Source: Bacillota bacterium
Lineage (GTDB): Bacteria > Bacillota > Clostridia > Christensenellales > UMGS416
Assembly: GCA_023409755.1 (NCBI GenBank)
Contig: JAEYRA010000183.1
Location: 1 to 12,889 of the forward strand
Direction of reading: 5' to 3'
Length of the DNA stretch: 12,889 bases
The position numbers and the translations under genes are program-made. The notes under the pieces were generated by a model, which saw only the letters and a program-made list of their open reading frames with translations, did not search any database and was not told the origin of the DNA. Positions 1 through 5,685 of this stretch are shown piece after piece; position 1 is the first letter of the stretch, and each line of letters opens with the position of its first letter.

Positions 1-2
1 CG

Positions 3-107
3 CGGGGTGACGAATGGCTGCTGCCGGCGACCTGCGGGCCCATCGCCTACGAGGCGACCGAGGGCGAGCTGGAAGTGGTGCTCTCTCACCCGCCGGAGGT
101 GTATTGA
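3..107 (+). CDS. manA: C-terminal fragment, probable class I mannose-6-phosphate isomerase (cupin)
   Basis: Only the last 34 codons lie in the window; the gene begins upstream and stops at TGA 105-107. The readable tail contains GDEWLLPATCG, then a short strand-rich stretch and ELEVVLSHPPEVY. This resembles the final cupin strands of Firmicutes class I phosphomannose isomerases, which end with a 'G-E/D-x-x-L-L/I-P-A' motif followed by a short beta-strand tail. The enzyme interconverts mannose 6-phosphate and fructose 6-phosphate in the cytosol. The catalytic, metal-binding part is outside the window, so the identification rests on tail similarity only; another cupin protein is possible. A strong terminator 30 bases downstream marks the end of its transcript. 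Confidence 0.5.
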   Translation, partial: RGDEWLLPATCGPIAYEATEGELEVVLSHPPEVY

Positions 108-136
108 CCGTCCAGGAAAACAAAACAGAACAGTAA

Positions 137-172
137 AAACGGCATCCCATGAGGGATGCCGTTTGTTTTTTC
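137..172 (+). terminator. Rho-independent terminator after the manA-like gene
   Basis: There is a perfect 12-bp stem (137-148 with 153-164, sense arm AAACGGCATCCC) and a 4-base loop ATGA. It is followed by GTTTTTTC, which supplies the U-tract. It sits 30 bases past the stop codon of the upstream + strand gene. Confidence 0.92.
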
Positions 173-438
173 GTTGGGCTTCTCTGGTGCCCACGGGCTT
201 GGCGTCCGCTCCAGCTCCCCTCCACCCTCGCTTTACGCGCCTATGGCAGCGAGTGCTTTGCGCGTTGGGGCGCATCACAGATGCGCCTTCAGCTTGCAAA
301 AATCGATACAGGAAGGAAACAAAAGAGCCGAGCACCGGTTTGTCCGGCGGGAGGGAACAATTGTAGGCGTGAGTACTTAAAATACCGCCTACTGGCGAAA
401 CGCATTTCCCAAAAATCCGCATGAACACGATTGTTTTT

Positions 439-467
439 ATCGTTCGGCGACATGTGCGGCGAACGAT
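439..467. repeat. Inverted repeat preceded by a T-run and followed by an A-rich flank
   Basis: ATCGTTCG (439-446) pairs perfectly with CGAACGAT (460-467) around a 13-base loop. TTTTT precedes the left arm and GAAGAAA follows the right arm, so the T-run is on the wrong side for a terminator on either strand. The function is unknown. Confidence 0.5.
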
Positions 468-495
468 ACGAAGAAATAGGAACAAGTACTTTGAA

Positions 496-609
496 TCGCG
501 GCTGTCGCAACAGCGGCCGGGCTGCATGGGCGAGCAGCCAGGACGCATGGCCGAGCAGTGCCGGGACGGTACGACCAGGCGTGCGTAGCACGCGACCAGC
601 CAGCCGCGA
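496..609. repeat. Multi-branched inverted-repeat element downstream of the GGDEF gene
   Basis: Outer arms TCGCGGCTG (496-504) and CAGCCGCGA (601-609) are perfectly complementary over 9 bp. They enclose smaller hairpins at 520-525/534-539 (GGCTGC/GCAGCC) and 579-584/588-593 (GCGTGC/GCACGC, 3-base loop). An alternative hairpin, 501-505/510-514, competes with the outer stem. Inside is a near-exact direct repeat, GCATGGGCGAGCAG (524-537) and GCATGGCCGAGCAG (545-558), with a 21-base period. If transcribed it would lie in the 3' region of the GGDEF mRNA (minus strand). It could be a structured RNA or a palindromic repeat family; I cannot tell which. Confidence 0.4.
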
Positions 610-628
610 AAGGCGCAGGATGCGCCTT
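610..628 (-). terminator. Possible weak terminator overlapping the GGDEF stop codon
   Basis: AAGGCGCA (610-617) and TGCGCCTT (621-628) form a perfect 8-bp stem with a 3-base loop. It overlaps the TAA stop (627-629) of the minus-strand gene. On that strand only TTTCGC follows, so the U-tract is poor. Confidence 0.4.
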
Positions 629-1664
629 ACACAATCCTGTTTTTCCCGCCCTCCTTGGCGCGGCGGTTAGCCCGCTCGGCCACTCGCAGGGCCTCGGTTG
701 TGGTGGTGGCATCGGTGGGCAGGCAAGCCACGCCAATGGACACGGTGATGGGAAACACCCACCCACGGGTGGTCGTCTCCACCTGGCTGCGGATACGCTC
801 GGCCAGGCGAATGGCGGTGGGCCGGTCGGTGTTGCGCAGGGTGACGATGAACTCATCGCCCGACAGCCACCGGTACAGCCCGTCCTCAGCGCGGACGGTG
901 CGGCGCAGCGCCCCGGCCAGGTCGCGGATCATATGGTTGCCCACCTCATACCCAAGGGTGTTGTAGCGCTTCAGGTTGTCTCCATCGATAAACAGCAGAC
1001 AATGCTGGGCACCGGCGGCAACCTCTTCGTTCCAGCCCTCCAACTCCATCACGGCCGCCCGGTGGTTGGGCTGCCCGCTGATCTCGTCGCTCAGGGCAGC
1101 CGCGTTGGCGTCATCCAGGAGCCGCACCGTCTCGCCGATGCGGCGGAACATCCAGTCCATCATGCTATCGGCCCAGCGGGGCAGCAGGCCATCGGTCTCG
1201 TCCCCAGCATCGTGCCGGAGCGCGTGGTGCAGACGCTTGAGCACCTCGGCGGCGGACCGTGGCGTACTCTCATACACCCAAGCTGACGCGTGCACGCCGC
1301 CGGACATGCCCAGGGTGGCCAGTGACGCGCCTAACCGCGTGCGGATGTCGTTGGCCAATGCGTCGGGGTCAGCCAGCACCTGCCCGGCCAACACCAGCAG
1401 GAACTCGTCGCCTCCTACGCGAAAGGGCTGGGACGGGCTGCCGTCGACGATGCCCTCCGCCGCTGTGGAAATGGCCCGGGCCAGCACCCGCAGGTAGTTG
1501 TCGCCGCCCTCCCGGCCAAACCGTTCGTTCACCCGCATCAATCCCTCGGCATCAAAGAAGAGAATGGTGCCCCGGGTGCCAAACAGGTCGGCCAGGTTCG
1601 CCTCCATCAAAAAAAACAGGTTAAAAAAACCGGTCAACGGATCCCGGTACAGGTCCTTGCGCAT
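627..1664 (-). CDS. Soluble tandem-GGDEF protein (putative diguanylate cyclase)
   Basis: This 345-residue protein has no visible signal peptide, membrane helix or sensor domain. It carries two GGDEF-type units in series. Unit 1 starts with DPLTGFFN (8-15) and has an intact GGDEF at 84-88, but its upstream motif is altered (FDAEGLMRVNERFG) and its C-terminal half is degenerate. Unit 2 starts with DEISGQPNHR (193-202) and has the metal-site stretch IDGDNLKRYN. It also has an RxxD inhibitory-site candidate (258-261), SGDEF at 268-272 and the classic ending ITVSIGVA...AKEGGKNRI. The family makes cyclic di-GMP from two GTP, which needs two GGDEF domains facing each other; an intramolecular pair is a plausible inference. 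The start is chosen from GGGAG 6-10 bases upstream of ATG. An extended -10 lies just upstream. The gene is divergent from the lipid kinase. Confidence 0.88.
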   Translation of the reverse strand: MRKDLYRDPLTGFFNLFFLMEANLADLFGTRGTILFFDAEGLMRVNERFGREGGDNYLRVLARAISTAAEGIVDGSPSQPFRVGGDEFLLVLAGQVLADPDALANDIRTRLGASLATLGMSGGVHASAWVYESTPRSAAEVLKRLHHALRHDAGDETDGLLPRWADSMMDWMFRRIGETVRLLDDANAAALSDEISGQPNHRAAVMELEGWNEEVAAGAQHCLLFIDGDNLKRYNTLGYEVGNHMIRDLAGALRRTVRAEDGLYRWLSGDEFIVTLRNTDRPTAIRLAERIRSQVETTTRGWVFPITVSIGVACLPTDATTTTEALRVAERANRRAKEGGKNRIV

Positions 1665-1706
1665 GGTTCTCTCCCGAGCGGTATGAAACTGTTACGTGGC
1701 ATATAT

Positions 1707-1715
1707 AGTATACCA
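1707..1715 (-). promoter_or_regulatory. Extended -10 promoter for the GGDEF gene
   Basis: The minus strand reads TGGTATACT, a TGn extended -10 element, about 43 bases upstream of the GGDEF start. No good -35 is seen, as is common for extended -10 promoters. The surrounding stretch is the most AT-rich DNA of this divergent region. Confidence 0.55.
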
Positions 1716-1739
1716 TATCCATCCAACCGTTGCCGGTTT

Positions 1740-1769
1740 TTTACAAGGGGGCATTGCATGTGGTACAAT
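1740..1769 (+). promoter_or_regulatory. Sigma-A promoter for the lipid kinase operon
   Basis: TTTACA (1740-1745) and TACAAT (1764-1769) are separated by 18 bases. Transcription would start near 1776. That excludes an upstream in-frame ATG at 1696 and supports translation from 1825. Confidence 0.65.
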
Positions 1770-1824
1770 GTTTGTTACATGCCCCGCGGTCGACTGCCCG
1801 GGGACACCGACACGGGGGACTGCC

Positions 1825-2709
1825 ATGATCGCCTTTATTGTCAATTCGGTTGCGGACCGGGGCCGCTGCCCGCAGGTGCTGGACGAGCTCACCGCGGTGC
1901 TTTCGGCCCGGGGTGTGGCCTTTACCACCGCGAAAACCAACGCCCCGGGCCACGCCGCCGCCCTGGCGCGGGAGGCTGCCCTGGGCGGGGCAGATGCCGT
2001 GGTGGCCGTGGGCGGCGACGGCACCGTGCGTGAGGTGGCCGAGGGCTTGATGACCAGCGGCAAGCCCACCCCCATGGGCATCGTACCCGCCGGCACCGGC
2101 AACGATTATCGGCGGTGCCTCAACATCCCCGACGACCATCGGGCCGCGCTGGACATCGTGCTCGCCGGCCACACCCGCGCCGTGGACGTGGGCAAGGTCA
2201 ACGACACGCACTTTATCAACATCGCCAGCGTGGGCTTTGATGTGGCCGTGGTGGAAGGCGCGCACAGCCTGCGCCTGGGCCCCCTGTCCTACTACGCTTC
2301 GGTGTTCCGCACGCTGCTGGGGTTCCATGGGGTGCAGGCGAAGGTGACCATCGACAACGACGAGCAAAGCCTGCGGATGCTGCTGTGCGCGGTGGGCTTG
2401 GGCACCCATTACGGCGGGGGCATGAAGGTGCTGCCCCACTCTGTGCCCGACGACGGGCTGTTTGACTACTGCCTGGTGGACAGCATCCCGCGCATGAAGA
2501 TCGCCACGCTGTTCCCGAAGTTCCCCTCCGGCGGGCACACGGCGTTTCCCTTTGTACACATGGGGCGCTGCGGCACCCTCACGGTGGAGCGGGACGAACC
2601 CTTCACCGTGCAGGCCGACGGCGACCTTCTCCCCAGCGTGACGAGCGCCCGCTTTGCGCTGCTGCCGGCGGCCCTGCGGGTGCTGACCCCAGCGGAGGCG
2701 TCCCAATGA
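1825..2709 (+). CDS. Diacylglycerol kinase family lipid kinase (YegS/DgkB type)
   Basis: The 294-residue product matches the bacterial diacylglycerol kinase catalytic family in length and motifs. VGGDGTVRE (GGDGT at 63-67) binds the nucleotide phosphates and PAGTGND (88-94) is the second signature. A C-terminal beta-rich half ends near QADGDLLPS. The family phosphorylates diacylglycerol or related lipids with ATP at the inner face of the membrane; DgkB recycles diacylglycerol from lipoteichoic acid synthesis in Gram-positive bacteria. The exact substrate here is not shown by the sequence. The start is set by GGGGGA (1814-1819) and by the promoter upstream; a longer in-frame reading from 1696 would begin before the predicted transcript. 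Its stop overlaps the next start (ATGA), so the two proteins are translationally coupled. Confidence 0.88.
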   Translation: MIAFIVNSVADRGRCPQVLDELTAVLSARGVAFTTAKTNAPGHAAALAREAALGGADAVVAVGGDGTVREVAEGLMTSGKPTPMGIVPAGTGNDYRRCLNIPDDHRAALDIVLAGHTRAVDVGKVNDTHFINIASVGFDVAVVEGAHSLRLGPLSYYASVFRTLLGFHGVQAKVTIDNDEQSLRMLLCAVGLGTHYGGGMKVLPHSVPDDGLFDYCLVDSIPRMKIATLFPKFPSGGHTAFPFVHMGRCGTLTVERDEPFTVQADGDLLPSVTSARFALLPAALRVLTPAEASQ

Positions 2710-3602
2710 GCACACTGCACCCCGCGCCCGCCAACGGCCCCGATGTGGGCCGCACCATGGAGGTGGACGGCGCGCACATCCATTACCGGGAGGACGGCGT
2801 GGGCCCCACGGTGCTGCTGCTGCACCCGGCGGGGCTGTCGCTGGCAACGTTCCGTCAGAACATCCCGTTCCTGAGCCGGTACCTCAGGGTGCTGGCACCC
2901 GACCTGCCGGGGTTGGGGTACTCCACCCTGCCGGAAGGTTCCGCCGCCACGCCCGAGGAGATGGCCCGCCTGCTGGCCCGGTTCCTGGAGACACTCAGCG
3001 TGACCGGGGCGGTGGTGTGCGGCGTGGGCGAAGGCGCAATCGTTGGCCTGGAGATGGCCTGCCGGCGGCCGGATCTTGTGGGCGCGCTGCTGCTGTGCGC
3101 GCCGGGCAGTCTCACCCGCTACTTCCCCTGGCCGATGAAGCTGCTGCTGCACCGCCGTGTGGGCGCGCTGGCGCTGCGGTTCACCACCCCCGCCACGGTG
3201 GAGCGGCTGCTGCGGTGGGCTTACTTCAACGAGATTGCCGTCAACCCAGCCCTGGTGGACGAGGTGTGGCAGCCCCTGTCCACCCTGCCAGCCCGCCAGG
3301 CCCTGCGCCGGGCGCTGCTCGGGTACGACGACCGCTACGCCCTCAGCCGCATGGGCAGCCTGACCTGCCCGGTGCGCATCCTGTGGGGGGAGGACGACCT
3401 GGGCCGCCCCTGCGGCATGGCCGACCTCTACCACGAAACCATCGCCGGGGCCACGGTGCGGATCCTCCGCAACTGCGGCAGCCTGCCCCAGGAGGAAAAG
3501 CCGCGGGAGTTCAACGACGAAGTGGTGCGCCTGGCGGCACAGGCCCGGCCCCTGCCCGACCCCGACGGCCCCGACAGCCCCTTCTACGATGGGCTGGATT
3601 GA
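2706..3602 (+). CDS. Alpha/beta-hydrolase-fold protein lacking catalytic Ser and His (probable pseudoenzyme)
   Basis: The 298-residue protein has the whole alpha/beta hydrolase layout: oxyanion-hole region LLLHPAG, APDLPGLGYS strand-loop, nucleophile elbow, cap helices, a LWGEDD acid turn and a C-terminal NCGxLPQEEKP turn. The elbow, normally G-x-S-x-G, reads GVGEG (106-110), so the nucleophile is Gly108. The catalytic His turn, normally CGH, reads CGS, giving Ser259. The acid Asp at 230/231 remains. Two of three triad residues are therefore gone while the frame stays open and the fold motifs are kept. It overlaps the lipid kinase by 4 bases (ATGA) and precedes recF by 65 bases. It may bind a lipid or regulate the kinase; that is inference. 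The Asp- and Gly-rich C-terminal tail has no assigned role. Confidence 0.85.
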   Translation: MSTLHPAPANGPDVGRTMEVDGAHIHYREDGVGPTVLLLHPAGLSLATFRQNIPFLSRYLRVLAPDLPGLGYSTLPEGSAATPEEMARLLARFLETLSVTGAVVCGVGEGAIVGLEMACRRPDLVGALLLCAPGSLTRYFPWPMKLLLHRRVGALALRFTTPATVERLLRWAYFNEIAVNPALVDEVWQPLSTLPARQALRRALLGYDDRYALSRMGSLTCPVRILWGEDDLGRPCGMADLYHETIAGATVRILRNCGSLPQEEKPREFNDEVVRLAAQARPLPDPDGPDSPFYDGLD

Positions 3603-3624
3603 GCGATGGATTTGACCGCCGCGC

Positions 3625-3653
3625 TTGTGCTTTGCCCCTTCGCGGGCTATGAT
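3625..3653 (+). promoter_or_regulatory. Possible internal promoter before recF
   Basis: TTGTGC (3625-3630) and TATGAT (3648-3653) are 17 bases apart. Predicted transcription would start near 3660, almost on top of the ribosome binding site of the ATG at 3668. A transcript from here might favour the downstream GTG at 3692; transcripts coming from the lipid kinase operon could use the ATG. Confidence 0.35.
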
Positions 3654-3667
3654 AAGAGGGGGCTTGT

Positions 3668-4792
3668 ATGCCCCGATGGAGTGAGTTCCCCGTGCTGCTG
3701 AAGAAGCTTGTTCTGGCCCATTGGCGCAATGTGAACACCCTGACGCTGGAGCCCGGCGGGGGTGTGACGGTTTTTGTGGGGCGAAACGCCCAGGGCAAGA
3801 CCAATGTGGTGGAGGCCGTGGCGTATTTGAGCTGCGGACGCAGCCACCGAACCAGCCACGACCGGGAACTGGTGATGTGGCACCAGGAAACCGCCTACCT
3901 GCGGGCCGAGACCGAGCATCGCGACGGCGGCCACCGGGTGGAGATGGCCCTGAACACCGACGGCGGCAAGGCCCTGCGCGTGGGCGGCCTGCCCGCCCGG
4001 CGCATGGGCGAGCTCATGGGCCACGTCAACACCGTGCTCTTTGCTCCGGAGGACCTGGCGATCGTCAAATCGGGCCCGGCGGCCCGGCGGCGGTTCATGG
4101 ATATGGACATCGCCCAGACCGACCCGGCCTACTTCTACGACCTGCAGCAGTACCAGAAGGCGCTGGGGCAGCGCAACGCCCTGCTCAAACAGCTGGCCTT
4201 CCGCCCCAGCCAGGCCGACACCCTGGACGTGTGGGACGAGCAGCTGGCGACCTGTGGGGCGCGCATCGCCGTCCGCCGCCGCCAGTATGTGGCAGAGCTC
4301 TTTGAGCAAGCCACCGCCGCACACGGCGCTCTCTCCCGCGGGGAAAGGCTGGAGGCCCGGCTCCTCTCCGGCGTGACGGCCGACAACACCGAGGAGGCCG
4401 CCGAGACCCTGCTGCGGCAACTTGCGGAGGCGCGGGAGGGCGACATCCGCCGGACGACGACCTCCATCGGCCCCCACCGGGACGATTTCACCCTGCTGGT
4501 GAACGGCTACGACCTGAGGCTCTATGGCTCCCAGGGGCAGCACCGCACGGCGGCACTGGCGCTGAAGCTCGCCGAGCTCAAGGTGATGGCCCGCCGCACC
4601 GGGGAGACGCCGATTCTCATACTGGACGACGTTCTGAGCGAGCTGGACGGAGAACGGCGTGCCGGGCTCATCCGGGCGGTGGCCGGGGTGCAGACGCTGC
4701 TGACCTGCGTGAAGCTCGAAGAGGAAATGACGGGGTTGGATTTGGACATCTACGACGTTGCGGACGGCGAGATTCGCCGCCGCACCCGGTAG
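3668..4792 (+). CDS. recF: DNA replication and repair protein RecF
   Basis: The 374-residue length is typical for RecF, an SMC/ABC-type ATPase that works with RecO and RecR to load RecA at single-stranded gaps. Walker A is GRNAQGKTN (38-46). The ABC signature region is YGSQGQHRTAAL (286-297), and Walker B is ILILDDVLSELD with the Asp pair at 320-321. All three are intact. ATG 3668 has a good AGGGGG (3657-3662), but family members usually begin directly at the first strand, which here would be GTG 3692 (VLLKKL), so the first eight residues are uncertain. recF commonly sits in the dnaA-dnaN-recF-gyrB cluster; here its neighbours are a lipid kinase operon upstream and two small unknown genes downstream. 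Confidence 0.95.
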   Translation: MPRWSEFPVLLKKLVLAHWRNVNTLTLEPGGGVTVFVGRNAQGKTNVVEAVAYLSCGRSHRTSHDRELVMWHQETAYLRAETEHRDGGHRVEMALNTDGGKALRVGGLPARRMGELMGHVNTVLFAPEDLAIVKSGPAARRRFMDMDIAQTDPAYFYDLQQYQKALGQRNALLKQLAFRPSQADTLDVWDEQLATCGARIAVRRRQYVAELFEQATAAHGALSRGERLEARLLSGVTADNTEEAAETLLRQLAEAREGDIRRTTTSIGPHRDDFTLLVNGYDLRLYGSQGQHRTAALALKLAELKVMARRTGETPILILDDVLSELDGERRAGLIRAVAGVQTLLTCVKLEEEMTGLDLDIYDVADGEIRRRTR

Positions 4793-4804
4793 GGAGGCGG
4801 AATC

Positions 4805-5233
4805 GTGTCGGACGACAAAGCACTGGAGCTCTTTGCCCACTGCTACAACCGCGGCGATTTTGCGCCCGTCATCCGGCGGCTGACCAAAAAATGCACGATG
4901 GAGTGGCACGACTTCTTTTACAAGCAGGAGGGACGGCGCCGGGTGGGCGAGGTACTACGCTGGCGGGAAAGCGTCCTCAACGACCTGCCCCGCCGCAACC
5001 GCGCACACCTGGGCTACGAGATGGTCAAGCACGACATCTTCGGCCAGCAGCTGAAGCCCTGCCTGGTGCTGACCGACGCCGACGACGACCGGGTGCTGGG
5101 CATCGTGTCCATCCGCCCGTCGCTCTTCGGCATCCGCCACATCCACGTGGGCAACCCCGAATTCCATACCTATACCCGCGTGCGCTACGCCGAGGAGCCC
5201 CGCAATCCGAAAGGAGCGACCCACCATGGATAA
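4805..5233 (+). CDS. Hypothetical protein, possibly NTF2-like fold
   Basis: This 142-residue soluble protein starts with GTG at 4805, 12 bases after the recF stop, with AGGGAGG (4792-4798) as ribosome binding site. I do not recognise a named family. The N-terminal helix pattern (ALELFAHCYNRGDFAPVI), a short strand with Trp (EWHDFFYK), then a Gly/Arg-rich turn and a helix, followed by a strand-rich C-terminal half, resembles NTF2/SnoaL-like small domains. That is a weak, pattern-based suggestion. Tight coupling to recF and to the next membrane miniprotein suggests one transcript. No catalytic motif is evident. Confidence 0.75.
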   Translation: MSDDKALELFAHCYNRGDFAPVIRRLTKKCTMEWHDFFYKQEGRRRVGEVLRWRESVLNDLPRRNRAHLGYEMVKHDIFGQQLKPCLVLTDADDDRVLGIVSIRPSLFGIRHIHVGNPEFHTYTRVRYAEEPRNPKGATHHG

Positions 5234-5402
5234 CGTGATGAGTATGGCCCAACAGTTCAACGCCGCCGACATCCTGTGGATCATCGGCGCGGTGGTGCTC
5301 ATCGTCCTCGCCGTCAAGGTGGCGGCGAAGATCCTGAAATTCGTGCTCTTTGCCGGGGCCGTGGTGCTGGCGCTGGCGTTTCTGTTCAATTTCATCGGTT
5401 AA
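5226..5402 (+). CDS. 58-residue membrane protein with two hydrophobic helices
   Basis: ATG 5226 is preceded by AAGGAG (5211-5216), nine bases away. The ORF overlaps the previous gene by 8 bases and ends at TAA 5400-5402. The first 14 residues are polar. Then come two hydrophobic segments, about residues 15-35 (DILWIIGAVVLIVLAVKV) and 38-57 (LKFVLFAGAVVLALAFLF), joined by a short Lys-containing turn, so a helical hairpin in the membrane is likely. I recognise no family. The good ribosome binding site and translational overlap argue that it is a real gene and not chance. Confidence 0.72.
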   Translation: MDNVMSMAQQFNAADILWIIGAVVLIVLAVKVAAKILKFVLFAGAVVLALAFLFNFIG

Positions 5403-5469
5403 ATAGCCGACGGGCCGTTCCTGTGCGCGCCCTTTGTGGCACATCGGGCTCCGTCGCGCCTGAATCCCC

Positions 5470-5497
5470 TTGTTTTCCTCCCCTGTGCTGGTATGCT
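5470..5497 (+). promoter_or_regulatory. Extended -10 promoter giving a long 5' leader
   Basis: TTGTTT (5470-5475) and TATGCT (5492-5497) are 16 bases apart, with TGG just before the -10 (TGn extended element). Transcription would begin near 5504, leaving a leader of about 180 bases before the gene at 5686. Confidence 0.5.
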
Positions 5498-5540
5498 AGG
5501 GCGACACCACACAAATGGAGTGGTTGGATTGCGCAGAGGA

Positions 5541-5654
5541 TTTTCTTGTCCTGCAAGGCGGAGGAAGGAGCTTATGCCGCAGAGCATAGGCGACTGATGA
5601 CAACGCGGCAGGGCGGGAAAAGACCAAGCAAGACGGCCGCTGGCTTTGTGCGGT
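5541..5654 (+). ncRNA. Candidate structured leader RNA, unknown class
   Basis: TTTTCTTGTCCTGC (5541-5554) pairs over all 14 positions with GCAGGGCGGGAAAA (5608-5621), using three G-U wobbles that would not pair in DNA. Within it, CTTATGC (5571-5577) pairs with GCATAGG (5584-5590) around the loop CGCAGA. A third hairpin, GCCGC (5636-5640) with GCGGT (5650-5654), follows. The purine-rich GGAGGAAGGAG (5560-5570) lies single-stranded between the stems and could start a 7-codon peptide at ATG 5574. The element lies between a promoter and the start of the gene at 5686, so a cis-regulatory role is possible; a mobile repeat is the alternative. I could not match it to a known riboswitch class. Confidence 0.4.
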
Positions 5655-5685
5655 GTTGCCCTGATGCTAAAACCGGAGGTGCACC

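Larger units (their letters stand above)
173..626. other. Convergent intergenic spacer with several hairpins, no gene seen
   Basis: This 454-base stretch lies between two convergent genes. Open frames here show no recognisable domain, no good ribosome binding site and no family similarity I can name. What it does hold is a series of inverted repeats: 269-276/280-287 (GGCGCATC, perfect 8 bp), 364-369/386-391 (TAGGCG/CGCCTA), 439-446/460-467 (ATCGTTCG/CGAACGAT), and the nested group at 496-609 listed separately. Its composition is more AT-rich around 290-490 than in the flanking genes. It looks like accumulated non-coding repeat DNA rather than a decayed gene. Confidence 0.6.

Noticed and set aside
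439..467. Minus- or plus-strand rho-independent terminator
   Set aside because: The T-run precedes the stem on + and becomes an A-run after it on the minus strand, so neither direction gives a U-tract.
289..591. Minus-strand ORF of 100 codons in the first spacer
   Set aside because: It lacks a ribosome binding site and any recognisable motif and runs across several hairpins, so it is most likely non-coding.
496..628. Cyclic di-GMP riboswitch near the GGDEF gene
   Set aside because: No match to the GEMM consensus was seen, and the element lies downstream, not upstream, of the gene.
1696..1824. N-terminal extension of the lipid kinase from ATG 1696
   Set aside because: It would begin upstream of the predicted transcription start, lacks a ribosome binding site and extends beyond the family N terminus.
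1741..3434. Minus-strand open frames opposite the lipid kinase and hydrolase
   Set aside because: These are shadows of well-supported + strand genes with no recognisable domain.
3647..4909. Long minus-strand open frame opposite recF
   Set aside because: RecF on the + strand has every family motif; the antisense frame is a low-complexity His/Gln/Gly-rich shadow.
5515..5589. 24-codon ORF at the start of the structured leader
   Set aside because: There is no Shine-Dalgarno before ATG 5515, and the sequence is better explained by RNA pairing.
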